DNA of 33,032 nucleotides from CAZDUZ01 sp964508755. GTDB lineage: Bacteria > Patescibacteriota > Dojkabacteria > SC72 > JAFGCJ01. Every line of letters starts with the position of its first letter. The first letter of the stretch is position 1. The DNA lies in contig CAZDUZ010000007.1 of assembly GCA_964508755.1 (NCBI GenBank), positions 1 to 33,032 on the forward strand. Reading direction: 5' to 3'. Positions 7,319-15,461 of the stretch are shown here, one piece after another. Under the pieces are notes generated by a model. The model saw nothing but the letters and a program-made list of their open reading frames with translations. It was not told where the DNA came from and ran no database searches. Made by a program: the position numbers and the translations under genes.

Positions 7319-7980
7319 TATACCTTCTTATAAATCTTTTTACGATTATTCCTACCCTTGCACTTTCATTTTCGAAACAACTTAAGGGTAAGTTCTCTCA
7401 TCTATCTGCCTTGCTTGCAATTCTATCAGTTGGAATTGTTTTTATTTTCTGGGATCATATTGCTCTAAAACAAGGGCACTGGTCATTCAGCAAGGAATAC
7501 ACTCTCGGCATTGGATTATTCGGACTTCCGTTGGAAGAGATTCTTTTTTTTGTTACCGTTCCTTTTGCATCGATTTTCGTATATGAAGTACTCGACTTTT
7601 ACCGAGTTAGATCTTTGGTGAAAGTCGTACCTTTCGTACTGTTTGGCTATTTTTCTTTAGGGTTATTTATAATTGTATTAGCTTCTAGTCAAGGGTTTCC
7701 TGAATATGCAACTTTTGTAGGTATATTGCTGATTGGATATGTTGCATACCAAATATTCATTAGAAGAAATTATCCAGAAAAATTCGTCGCATATAATGTC
7801 TATGCCTTAATATCGTTTTTCATTGTAAACTCACTGCTGACAGGCATTCCCATTGTACTTTACGGTGAAGGCATTACGGGATTACGAGTAGGTACCATTC
7901 CTATAGAAGATTTTGCTTATAACTATTTACTTCTCAATATTGTTTTGGAAACGTACTTGATTTTCAATAAGAAGCGTTAA
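7315..7980 (+). CDS. crtYcd: Lycopene cyclase, fused CrtYc/CrtYd type
   Basis: Integral membrane cyclase forming beta-ionone rings from the psi ends of lycopene. 221 aa with about six to seven membrane segments and two copies of the domain: the first contains FWDHIALKQGHWSF and GLPLEEILFFVTVPFA, the second GIPIVLYGEG and IPIEDFAYNYLLL. These PLEE/PIED motifs mark the heterodimeric CrtYc-CrtYd family, here as one chain, as in Bacteroidetes and fungal CrtYB. It overlaps crtI by 4 nt and is followed after 37 nt by the glycosyltransferase. With CruF downstream, one-ended cyclisation to gamma-carotene is the likely result, though beta-carotene is possible. Confidence 0.9.
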   Translation: MIYLLINLFTIIPTLALSFSKQLKGKFSHLSALLAILSVGIVFIFWDHIALKQGHWSFSKEYTLGIGLFGLPLEEILFFVTVPFASIFVYEVLDFYRVRSLVKVVPFVLFGYFSLGLFIIVLASSQGFPEYATFVGILLIGYVAYQIFIRRNYPEKFVAYNVYALISFFIVNSLLTGIPIVLYGEGITGLRVGTIPIEDFAYNYLLLNIVLETYLIFNKKR

Positions 7981-8017
7981 ACATATCATTAACTTATTGC
8001 CTACAGAGTAAATAGAT

Positions 8018-9115
8018 ATGGAATTGATCGTTCTTATAATTACAATTACTTGTCTGATTTTTTCCACAGTTAATATAATCACGAACATTTATCAGATATC
8101 ACCCATTCGGTCCCTTCACTACAGAAAGTTAAAAAATAAGGCTTCACTTACTTCAATTATCATCCCAGTCAGGAATGAAGAAGAAAATATTGGAAACTTA
8201 TTAACAGATATTCAAAATCTTGATCGTAATCAGTTTGAAATCATTGTTATCGACGATCACTCTTCTGACAACACAAGAAGTATTTTAGAAACATTCCCGA
8301 ATGTCCGTATCCTGCAGTCTAAGAAATTACCATCACAATGGCTGGGTAAACAATGGGCATGCATGCAAGGCTATAAGCAAAGTAAAGGAGAAGTGATTGT
8401 GTTTTTAGATGCAGATGTCCGTATCAAATCAAATATCATTGCAGAGACTTCATATTTCCTGACCAACTCGCAATATGGTTTCATCAGCATTTTCCCAAAA
8501 CAAATCATGACTACGCTGTCCGAAAAAGTAATAATTCCAATTATATCGATTTCACTTTACAGTCTTCTCCCTCTATGGTTGGGAAGGTATTCAAGAAATA
8601 ATAGTATTGCTGCCGCAATTGGTCAATTTATGGCTTTCAGGAGAGATGTCTATGAAACCCTTGGAACTCATGAAGCCGTAAAGGATAGTGTTGATGACGT
8701 AGGATTTGCTCGTATAGCCAAAAGAAAAGGTATTTCAATGAAACTGTATCAAGCAGATGAGAGCCTTCAGTGTAGAATGTATCCAAATGCTGAAAAAGTA
8801 TTTCGTGGTTTACGACGGTCACTGTATTGGACGCTCTATCCATTTCGAATTTATTCTGTAGTTCCACTTATCCTGTTTCTTCTTTCTTTATCATTATTCC
8901 CTATCTATCTATCCCTGCAGTTTCGATATGGGTGGTTCATACTACTATTTATTCTTGCTCAAAGAATTGCTATAGCGATTATAAGTCATACTTCAGTAAT
9001 CATTTCATTAATCACCCATATTCCAACAATGCTGCTATGGGCTTATTCATTAATCTCACTATTAATTTCTACTAAAAATATCGAATGGCGAGGAAGGAAA
9101 ATTTCACAACAATAG
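8018..9115 (+). CDS. Membrane GT2 glycosyltransferase, CruG/CrtQ-like
   Basis: Family 2 glycosyltransferase, 365 aa. An N-terminal hydrophobic segment is followed by the GT-A core: TSIIIPVRNEEENI, VIDDHSSDNT, FLDADVRIKS (DxD) and VDDVGFARIAKRKG, then LRRSLYWT where the processive enzymes have QxxRW. Three or four membrane segments close the protein. Relatives include CruG (carotenoid 2'-O-glycosyltransferase of cyanobacteria) and CrtQ of staphyloxanthin synthesis. Its position between the cyclase and a CruF homologue, with a 31-nt overlap into cruF, suggests it glycosylates the hydroxylated carotenoid. Sugar and exact acceptor cannot be read from the sequence. Confidence 0.8.
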   Translation: MELIVLIITITCLIFSTVNIITNIYQISPIRSLHYRKLKNKASLTSIIIPVRNEEENIGNLLTDIQNLDRNQFEIIVIDDHSSDNTRSILETFPNVRILQSKKLPSQWLGKQWACMQGYKQSKGEVIVFLDADVRIKSNIIAETSYFLTNSQYGFISIFPKQIMTTLSEKVIIPIISISLYSLLPLWLGRYSRNNSIAAAIGQFMAFRRDVYETLGTHEAVKDSVDDVGFARIAKRKGISMKLYQADESLQCRMYPNAEKVFRGLRRSLYWTLYPFRIYSVVPLILFLLSLSLFPIYLSLQFRYGWFILLFILAQRIAIAIISHTSVIISLITHIPTMLLWAYSLISLLISTKNIEWRGRKISQQ

Positions 9116-9732
9116 GTTCATTCCTAATCATTTTCTTATTATTTTGTGGTGCGTTGCTCTACATCCTCGCTGGATCTGAAAACAGAGTTTCGCAACTAAG
9201 CCTCACTCCAATATTAATTTTGCTTTATGGAATTGTTGTTTACGATGAATATCGTATTAGTAAAAGAATTGAGTGGGTTCCTATAGCTCTGATCATTGTA
9301 GTAACAACTTTTCTTATAGAGGTTATTGGTTCAAAATCGGGCATTCCATTCGGCCATTACTCATATGAGCAGGGTCTCATTTTAACTCTCTTTGGAGTAC
9401 CTCTCATAATTGGTATTAACTGGGTAATGGTAGTGCTTGGCGCAAAGGCAATAGTTCAACAATATTTCGGACAGATCCCTTTGTGGAAACAAATTACTGC
9501 TGGAGCAATCTTGACGGTAATCTTTGACATTGTGCTTGAGCCTGCGGCAATTTCACTTAACTACTGGAAATGGAAAGGTGAACTGATTCCAGTTCAGAAC
9601 TATATTTCATGGTTTTTTATAGCAGTAGCAATTCTATTTCTCTTTCGAAGACATACATTAATATCACCCTTATGGAGAATTCTCTTCCTTGCAGAAATGG
9701 GATTCTTTTTACTACTACAAATTATTATCTAG
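9085..9732 (+). CDS. cruF: Carotenoid 1,2-hydratase, CruF family
   Basis: Integral membrane protein of the DUF422/CruF family, which adds water across the C1,C2 double bond of a psi end group (gamma-carotene 1',2'-hydratase; bisanhydrobacterioruberin hydratase in haloarchaea). 215 aa with six to seven membrane segments. Family motifs: EVIGSKSGIPFGHYSYE, LFGVPLIIGINW, FDIVLEPAAISLNYWKW and the NYISWF segment. It overlaps the preceding glycosyltransferase gene by 31 nt and is the last gene of the operon. In cyanobacteria cruF and cruG work in succession on myxoxanthophyll; the same adjacency is seen here. Confidence 0.88.
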   Translation: MARKENFTTIGSFLIIFLLFCGALLYILAGSENRVSQLSLTPILILLYGIVVYDEYRISKRIEWVPIALIIVVTTFLIEVIGSKSGIPFGHYSYEQGLILTLFGVPLIIGINWVMVVLGAKAIVQQYFGQIPLWKQITAGAILTVIFDIVLEPAAISLNYWKWKGELIPVQNYISWFFIAVAILFLFRRHTLISPLWRILFLAEMGFFLLLQIII

Positions 9733-9740
9733 GTATGCAA

Positions 9741-10010
9741 CTAACTGATAGTAAACTGTATCCTCACAATAATAATAAGAATAACAAGGATAATTGAGAT
9801 AAAAGCACCTATCTTGCGTATTAATCTGCCACTATATACTAACTCTCCCTGTATCCATCCAACCAATAAGAGACAAGACAGAAGAATCAGTAGAGAATAA
9901 ATAAATATGTTTGTAAAAATAAACGAAAAAGCCAGGATAATTATCGAAGCAAGCAGCAAGACTAATTGATTTCTGTCAAAGTTCGATTTTTCTTTTCGAA
10001 CAGCATTCAT
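9741..10010 (-). CDS. Uncharacterised 89-aa membrane protein
   Basis: Short basic N-terminus (MNAVRKEKSNFDRN) followed by three predicted membrane segments: two Ile/Leu-rich helices in tandem at residues about 16-50 and one near the C-terminus at 69-86. No family recognised. It converges on cruF, with 8 nt between the stops. A -10 (TATAGT at 10018-10023) ends 8 bp from the ATG, suggesting a leaderless message. Hydrophobic AT-rich frames can arise by chance, hence moderate confidence. Confidence 0.6.
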   Translation of the reverse strand: MNAVRKEKSNFDRNQLVLLLASIIILAFSFIFTNIFIYSLLILLSCLLLVGWIQGELVYSGRLIRKIGAFISIILVILIIIVRIQFTIS

Positions 10011-10017
10011 GATATGA

Positions 10018-10023
10018 ACTATA
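10018..10023 (-). promoter_or_regulatory. Possible -10 of the 89-aa gene, leaderless
   Basis: TATAGT on the minus strand, with its downstream edge 8 bp from the ATG at 10010. No convincing -35. Confidence 0.3.
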
Positions 10024-10080
10024 ATGAAATTAGAAAGACATGAACTTTAACAATTCATTTTACTCCGATTATTTCAATTA

Positions 10081-10089
10081 TGATAGAAT
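10081..10089 (+). promoter_or_regulatory. Extended -10 promoter for the CutA-like gene
   Basis: TGATAGAAT, identical to the extended -10 of the proS T-box promoter. A TTTACT at 10059-10064 is also shared with that promoter but is 19 bp away. Predicted start near 10096, about 20 nt before the ATG at 10117. Confidence 0.45.
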
Positions 10090-10116
10090 ATGCAATAAAT
10101 TCTTTTCCCAACCCTA

Positions 10117-10407
10117 ATGTCAGATGTCGTTGCAATATATATAAACATTCATTTTCCAACTATTGAAGAAGCCCAGAAAATTGGAACAGAACTACTCGAA
10201 AAGAAATTGGCAGGTACAATTAAAATCACACCAAACGTTCACCTCCTTTACAAAATGGAAGACAAAGTTGATGACGATATCACTGTATTGATGACTATAA
10301 AAACTACACAGCAACATCTAAAGGAAATAGAGGCATATATGTACGAACATCACAGTTGGGGAACTCCCTGTATAGAAGTATTTCCAATTATTAACGATCA
10401 CTGCTAA
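10117..10407 (+). CDS. cutA: CutA1-like divalent-cation tolerance protein
   Basis: Small cytoplasmic protein (96 aa) of the CutA1 family, trimeric ferredoxin-like fold; physiological role is debated (metal tolerance, signalling). Seen: YINIHFPTIEEAQKIGTELL at the start, an inner LAGTIKITPNVHLLYKMEDK strand region, TVLMTIKTTQQHLKEIEAYM, and the terminal HSWGTPCIEVFPI, corresponding to the family's H-x-Y/x-x-P-x-I ending. Monocistronic between two minus-strand genes; no Shine-Dalgarno sequence. Confidence 0.85.
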   Translation: MSDVVAIYINIHFPTIEEAQKIGTELLEKKLAGTIKITPNVHLLYKMEDKVDDDITVLMTIKTTQQHLKEIEAYMYEHHSWGTPCIEVFPIINDHC

Positions 10408-10461
10408 ATCAGATCCGTAAATCGTACGTAAGTACACACATCGTGTAAAAAAGTCAGATCA

Positions 10462-11313
10462 TTAGATCATTTCTGAATGTCCGATTTTTGACAGGAGTCT
10501 ATTTACCCGTTTTTCAAAATTCGGATGAGTTGAAAATAACTCTGTTAATCCCCCGCCAGGAAAAGGATTGTCTATATAAAGTGATGACAAAGCTGGATTT
10601 GTCTGCATTGGAATACGCTCTGCCTGATGATGTATTTTTGTCAAAGCTTGCGCCAAATACCGTGGATCTCCGGTTGCTTCAGCCGAACCATCATCAGCAG
10701 AAAATTCACGCGCTCTCGAGATAGCAAGTTGGATCATTAATGCAATAATTGGTGAAAGAATTAAGAGTATTATACTTCCCCCACCACGATCATTGTCACC
10801 TGACCGAAACGCAAATGCAGAACCAAATTGAGCAAGAGCTGTAATTGTGCCAGCAATAACTGCAGCGATGGTAACCAACAGAACGTCACGATTCTTTATA
10901 TGTGCAAGCTCATGAGCAAGAACTCCCTTCACCTCTTCCCGAGAAAGCGTTGTAAGCAAACCTTTAGTTACACAAACGACAGCGTTGTGATAATCTCTTC
11001 CCGTAGCAAATGCGTTTGGTTGCATTTCGTCAGAGATGTACAATTTCGGAACAGGAAGATTCATTTTGGATGATAACTCTCGTAAATCGCTATAAAGCTC
11101 AGGGCGCTCTTTCTCTTCAAGGAGACGAGCTCGAGCCATACTTAATGCAATTTTGTCACTGAACCAGTAGCTGATACCATTCATTAAAAGACCCATACCC
11201 AGAAAGAGAGGTACCATTCTTACCCCGCCTAAGACATAACCGACACCAACGAGAAGTGAGGTTAGAAATACGTACAACAATCCAATTTTTAATGTGTATG
11301 ATATGTCATTCAT
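10462..11313 (-). CDS. htpX: HtpX-like M48 zinc metalloprotease
   Basis: Membrane-bound heat-shock-type metalloprotease involved in membrane protein quality control. 283 aa from ATG 11313. Two N-terminal membrane segments (residues about 8-48), catalytic HELAH at 134-138, two further membrane segments, and the third zinc ligand in RAREFSADDGSA, followed by the usual FSTHPNFEKRVNRL close. An upstream start at 11349 would fall inside the promoter -35, so 11313 is preferred; the message is then nearly leaderless. It sits 77 nt downstream of the 616-aa membrane protein gene but has its own promoter. Confidence 0.92.
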   Translation of the reverse strand: MNDISYTLKIGLLYVFLTSLLVGVGYVLGGVRMVPLFLGMGLLMNGISYWFSDKIALSMARARLLEEKERPELYSDLRELSSKMNLPVPKLYISDEMQPNAFATGRDYHNAVVCVTKGLLTTLSREEVKGVLAHELAHIKNRDVLLVTIAAVIAGTITALAQFGSAFAFRSGDNDRGGGSIILLILSPIIALMIQLAISRAREFSADDGSAEATGDPRYLAQALTKIHHQAERIPMQTNPALSSLYIDNPFPGGGLTELFSTHPNFEKRVNRLLSKIGHSEMI

Positions 11314-11320
11314 AATACAA

Positions 11321-11349
11321 ATATTACAGAGAAGAGAACAAACATGCAA
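11321..11349 (-). promoter_or_regulatory. htpX promoter
   Basis: TTGCAT (11344-11349), 17 bp, TAATAT (11321-11326) on the minus strand. The -10 ends 8 bp from the ATG at 11313, so transcription should begin at or one base before the start codon. Confidence 0.65.
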
Positions 11350-11390
11350 GAGCTGTCTTAGATACTTTCACAATGACTATTCACAGACAA

Positions 11391-13241
11391 TTAACGGTTA
11401 CAGGGACATTTTTCTTCATAAAGGTAATTGTTTCCCTCCTGAATAATTACATCAAAAGATTGACGGTCAAATTCATTTGATTCTATCCAGGATAGGTTAC
11501 GGTCGTAGTTAAGTATCACAAGAAAACCTGATTCATCATTTTCTTTCCACTGTTGATATGATACATATCCAGGAGTAAACAACTTCTGCGACTCACCTGG
11601 GAGGGATCGAGGCCATACTCGAGTTTTCGCGTAAAACCAAAGAGCAGTATCATAATCAGCAACGACTGATACTTTTTCAATTCCGTTTTCCTCAAAATAT
11701 TCAGATGATTTATTAAAGAACTCCAATAAGGTTTCATCGTAATTTAATCGATGAATTCTTTCATCCGTCAACATTCTCCAATGAAGACCGTACATATCCA
11801 TAAAGCGGCCATCTAAACCAAGCGTATTCATATCAAACGTTGGCACAGGAGCAGCTTGAAGACATTGGGAGTTCGTTTGAATGGGACTCATTAAAAACAC
11901 AAACAGAAGTATGCCAAGATAACTAGACGAGATTATATATTTTGCTCGACCACGAATTAATTCGGACACCCGATCAATCCCTGCTACCGAAACGGCATAC
12001 AATAGCGTACCCGTAAGAGGATAGCTTTTCGCAAGACTGTAAGATGAAAGAAAATCAAATCGATAAAGAATATAGAGAATGAAGGTGTATACGACACCAG
12101 AGATAACAAATATATCAATACGGGTAAGGTTCTTCACCGAAAAATTCTTCCTTAACAGTATCCACAGCAACATAAACGGAACAAAGATTATGAAATTTAA
12201 CGCAAGTACCTTATATGCTGTCCCATCCGCAGCAGCAGCTTGTGCGGTGTTACCTTCAATATGAACCAAAGCAAATGGTATTCCTAATATGATGGTCGGA
12301 ATAAAAGCAAGTAATAATTTAGATCCCTTCCGGATACTCTTCACCATTTCATGAACTTGGATTTCTTTAGCAAAGCAAAGAAGTAGTAGAAGTATTGCTG
12401 GAGGAACCCAATAAAAATAACTAAATAGTATTGCTGCCAGTAAAATTCCCGCCACTACAATTTTTTGCATATTCATCGTTTCATGAAGCACATCATAGAA
12501 CCCAAGTAAAAAGAGCAGGCCTACCATTTGAGAAGAAAATCCGAAACTCAACAGACTAAAGAAAAAACCAAAGAGTGTAAGTACAGACAGTAGCAATCGA
12601 CTCGTGAAATGTTTAATCCTCAAATCCCTTATAGCAAGGTAGCCAAAATATCCAGAAATAGATGAAAACAAAAGCACCCCATACAGATTAAACACAGCAT
12701 CGAAGGGGACCAAAAAGAGCAATCGTGAAATAAGAACTATTACCACACTGTTTCCAAAAGGATAATCCGACATACCTGGAGAATCAGGAAAATATATATT
12801 CCTATCAAAAAAAAGCAGCGAATCTTCCCTCAGAACATGATCAGCCATCATATAATGAACAGCGCTGTCCAAGGTGAAATATTGCGGTAGCATAAATTTT
12901 CCTCTCAGATACACTACTCCAATGATGAGGGCAATGAGAGCAATCCCTAATCCCCATTTTTTCATATCATCAATAACAAATGGTGAGGGCATCATGATTT
13001 CGAGTGATATTCCCAAACGTCTATATATCAAAACAATTGTCAGCGAACAAACAATCAATAGTGCAGAATAGGTAAATAGCGAAAGAGGGATCGTAAGCCA
13101 CGAAAGCGGAAAAGAAGCAATAATTAACAAAGCAAATACGAAAAGTATACTCAGCATGAACGATCCACGAACAACGCTACGAACTAACAAAACAAAAAAC
13201 GAAAAAGAAAGAAGAAACAGCAAGGAACCAATCAATTCCAT
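11391..13241 (-). CDS. Large polytopic membrane protein, probably GT-C-type glycosyltransferase
   Basis: 616 aa with roughly twelve membrane segments and a C-terminal soluble domain of about 140 residues. The first extracytoplasmic loop has LDSAVHYMMADHVL and YFPDSPGMSDYPFG, resembling the acidic loop of GT-C polyprenyl-dependent glycosyltransferases, but the identification is weak. The C-terminal part (VVADYDTALWFYAKTRVWP) resembles the soluble tail of such proteins. An SD-like AAAGGTG lies 8 nt before the ATG. It follows the GT2 gene by 26 nt on the same strand, supporting a joint role in cell-surface glycan synthesis. Confidence 0.75.
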   Translation of the reverse strand: MELIGSLLFLLSFSFFVLLVRSVVRGSFMLSILFVFALLIIASFPLSWLTIPLSLFTYSALLIVCSLTIVLIYRRLGISLEIMMPSPFVIDDMKKWGLGIALIALIIGVVYLRGKFMLPQYFTLDSAVHYMMADHVLREDSLLFFDRNIYFPDSPGMSDYPFGNSVVIVLISRLLFLVPFDAVFNLYGVLLFSSISGYFGYLAIRDLRIKHFTSRLLLSVLTLFGFFFSLLSFGFSSQMVGLLFLLGFYDVLHETMNMQKIVVAGILLAAILFSYFYWVPPAILLLLLCFAKEIQVHEMVKSIRKGSKLLLAFIPTIILGIPFALVHIEGNTAQAAAADGTAYKVLALNFIIFVPFMLLWILLRKNFSVKNLTRIDIFVISGVVYTFILYILYRFDFLSSYSLAKSYPLTGTLLYAVSVAGIDRVSELIRGRAKYIISSSYLGILLFVFLMSPIQTNSQCLQAAPVPTFDMNTLGLDGRFMDMYGLHWRMLTDERIHRLNYDETLLEFFNKSSEYFEENGIEKVSVVADYDTALWFYAKTRVWPRSLPGESQKLFTPGYVSYQQWKENDESGFLVILNYDRNLSWIESNEFDRQSFDVIIQEGNNYLYEEKCPCNR

Positions 13242-13267
13242 CAGTTCTACACCTTTCAGTTAAAAGA

Positions 13268-14323
13268 TTATGCGATAACTACAAGCAGTTTATAATAGAG
13301 ACGGTACAGTGGATTAACAATATACAACAACAAAGGATTCTTCATTTCTTCAAAGAGTAGATCTGATTCAAATCTGCGAAGAATAATCTTATCATTAACG
13401 ATTCTTGTTTTTTGAACAATTCTTCTTTTCTTAAAAATCTCTTTCAGATGAGTGAGAATATACGCATATGATGACATTTTCCTGCGAAAATATCCTCCGA
13501 ATATTGAGTATGTTACAGCAATTACTTCATTAACAATCAATATCGGTATCATATACACTAAGGTTTTCAATGTATAATTTTCTAAAACTATCATTATTCG
13601 ATTCTTTTCAGCATGGTAAATTTTATGTTCATTTCTTTTAAAACTGTACTTGTGATAAACCAATGATTGAGAGGATAGAATGTGCGTCTTCCCTTTTAGC
13701 AGCCCTCTCCATGAGTAATTTTCATCCTCCATGTACATAAAGAAATCCTCATCAAAACTACCGACAAAGGAGTAATACTCCTTCGACACAAGAAGTGCGA
13801 CTCCGCTAGCAGACAGTATCTGCTTATCTTTTTCTAGAGGTCTATACTGTTTCTTATAATCCTTGCAATATCCAAACCCTAGGTAATGAATAGCATTTCC
13901 AATGGTATTAATAATTTTTCGGTCTTCGTATAAAAGTACGACAGGTTGAACGAGTCCAATTGAAGATCCGCCGTTTTGATAGGTTTTAATAAGAGAAGTA
14001 ACCATATCTGGATCTGACTCAGTATCGTCATTAAGCAGAATACAGAAATCAGCGCCTGCATTGAATTCCTTTTCCATTGCAAGATTATTACCACGTGCAT
14101 ATGCTAGATTCTCTGGAAAAACTGTAATTTCAACCTTAGGAAAATGCTTTTTCACATACTCGACTGTTCCATCAGTTGATGCTTGATCGTAAAGACAAAT
14201 CTTGAGGTTTTGGTATGTTTGATTCTGAAGAGACTTCATGCACATTTCCATATGATGAATACTGTTCCAGGAAAGAACAACAACAGATACACGTTTCCCT
14301 ATTGATTGTGAATTATGTTTCAT
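13268..14323 (-). CDS. GT2 family glycosyltransferase (rhamnosyltransferase-like)
   Basis: Cytoplasmic glycosyltransferase of family 2, WbbL/rhamnosyltransferase-like, for surface polysaccharide. 351 aa from ATG 14323; a GTG at 14335 is an alternative. GT-A core: VSVVVLSWNSIHHMEMCMKS, YDQASTDGT (commonly VDNxSxDGS), ENLAYARGNN, LLNDDTE (DxD) and FFMYMEDENYSWR with the catalytic acidic pair. One hydrophobic stretch near residue 255 may attach it to the membrane. It has its own promoter at 14349-14377 and precedes the 616-aa membrane protein in an operon. Confidence 0.9.
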   Translation of the reverse strand: MKHNSQSIGKRVSVVVLSWNSIHHMEMCMKSLQNQTYQNLKICLYDQASTDGTVEYVKKHFPKVEITVFPENLAYARGNNLAMEKEFNAGADFCILLNDDTESDPDMVTSLIKTYQNGGSSIGLVQPVVLLYEDRKIINTIGNAIHYLGFGYCKDYKKQYRPLEKDKQILSASGVALLVSKEYYSFVGSFDEDFFMYMEDENYSWRGLLKGKTHILSSQSLVYHKYSFKRNEHKIYHAEKNRIMIVLENYTLKTLVYMIPILIVNEVIAVTYSIFGGYFRRKMSSYAYILTHLKEIFKKRRIVQKTRIVNDKIILRRFESDLLFEEMKNPLLLYIVNPLYRLYYKLLVVIA

Positions 14324-14348
14324 ACGTTGCACCACAATTTACTTTCGA

Positions 14349-14377
14349 ATGATATACACACCTGCGCATGCTGTCCA
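14349..14377 (-). promoter_or_regulatory. Promoter of the GT2-membrane protein operon
   Basis: TGGACA (14372-14377), 17 bp, TATCAT (14349-14354) on the minus strand, lying in the gap to the exchanger gene. Predicted start near 14342. Confidence 0.5.
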
Positions 14378-14386
14378 CTGCAGAAT

Positions 14387-15394
14387 CTATAAAAGCGAAG
14401 GAATAATTTTGCTAAGCAAATACAATAGATATGTTCCAACAATAATAATACCCGAGATCTGGCTTAAGGTTTTATTTGATCCAAGTAGCTTCATCTCAAT
14501 AAGAATAAGTAAGATAATTATTAGATTATATTGATTAGAAAACGTAATGTCCGAAATTGCCTCTGGACTAAGTGGAATAGCAGATATCATTGCAGGTATT
14601 CCAAGCCCCAACCCCAAATTAACAATATTTCCTCCAAACACATTTCCCAAAACAATATCAAGAAAACCTGATCTAGCTGCCTGGATGCAAGAAACAATTG
14701 TAGGAAGAGATGTACCTATACCGACAATAGTAAGACCTACAATATACGGAGAAATATGCAGAATGTTAGATAATTGACTCGACTGCATACTTAGAAGAAA
14801 AGATGCAGCGATAAGAATTACAAAACCCACCAAGAAGACAAGCACAAATCGCCACATGGGTGGTTGATTTTTACTCAGTGTATCTGGATCAAAAGACATA
14901 TGGGTTACATCTTGGAAAGCTTCTGGCTGTTTTCGTTCACGTTTGGCATATTGATAAATAACATAAGCGATGACCACATATGCCAGAAATATCATCGTAC
15001 CTTCACCTCGTGACAACTTTTCATCTACAGCAAAAGTAGTAACTAACCCTATCATTGCAAGATAGAGTGGTAATTCCTTTTCATACACAGAATATTTTGT
15101 AACAATCGTCGTGAGAAATGCAGGTATTCCCAATGCAAGACCAAGATTTACAGCATTTGTACCTACTACATTTCCAATCGCAACATCCACACTTTCAGGA
15201 TTTGTTAATAAAATGATAACGCTTACCGCAATAGTAGGAAGACCTGTACCAATTGCTACAATAGTTGAACCGGTAATAAGCGGACTAATATTAAGACGCT
15301 TAGAAATCTCTATAGAGCTATTAAGCATTACCGTCGAAGCACTCACCAGGACGATGAGACTAATGACAGTTAACCCAATAATTATGAAATCCAT
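14387..15394 (-). CDS. CaCA-family cation exchanger with altered binding site
   Basis: Integral membrane antiporter of the Na+/Ca2+ (CaCA) superfamily, 335 aa, ten membrane segments in two inverted halves joined by a hydrophilic loop (residues about 151-180). The alpha repeats are plain: GSTIVAIGTGLPTIAVS with DVAIGNVVGTNAVNLGL, and GLTIVGIGTSLPTIVSC with DIVLGNVFGGNIVNLGL. The glutamate of the usual GTSxPE motif, which binds Ca2+ in NCX_Mj (E54 and E213), is Thr in both copies (T54 and T232). Codons read ACT and ACA, so this is not a single-base artefact. The ion specificity is therefore uncertain; it may not move calcium. Own promoter at 15423-15451. Confidence 0.9.
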   Translation of the reverse strand: MDFIIIGLTVISLIVLVSASTVMLNSSIEISKRLNISPLITGSTIVAIGTGLPTIAVSVIILLTNPESVDVAIGNVVGTNAVNLGLALGIPAFLTTIVTKYSVYEKELPLYLAMIGLVTTFAVDEKLSRGEGTMIFLAYVVIAYVIYQYAKRERKQPEAFQDVTHMSFDPDTLSKNQPPMWRFVLVFLVGFVILIAASFLLSMQSSQLSNILHISPYIVGLTIVGIGTSLPTIVSCIQAARSGFLDIVLGNVFGGNIVNLGLGLGIPAMISAIPLSPEAISDITFSNQYNLIIILLILIEMKLLGSNKTLSQISGIIIVGTYLLYLLSKIIPSLL

Positions 15395-15422
15395 TGGAAT
15401 GTATTAATCAATAAAGCGGCAG

Positions 15423-15451
15423 ATTGTATCACCGCTTAGAAAATCCTACAA
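15423..15451 (-). promoter_or_regulatory. Promoter of the exchanger gene
   Basis: TTGTAG (15446-15451), 17 bp, TACAAT (15423-15428), with TGA before the -10 giving an extended -10. Predicted start near 15416, 22 nt before the ATG. Confidence 0.6.
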
Positions 15452-15461
15452 TCTAAATGAA

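Noticed and set aside
4954..9732. A rhodopsin/retinal gene with the carotenoid operon
   Set aside because: None of the five proteins has rhodopsin features, and no beta-carotene dioxygenase (Blh) is present in the window.
11314..11349. Upstream start of htpX
   Set aside because: It would begin inside the TTGCAT -35 element; the Cys-rich extension is not seen in HtpX proteins.
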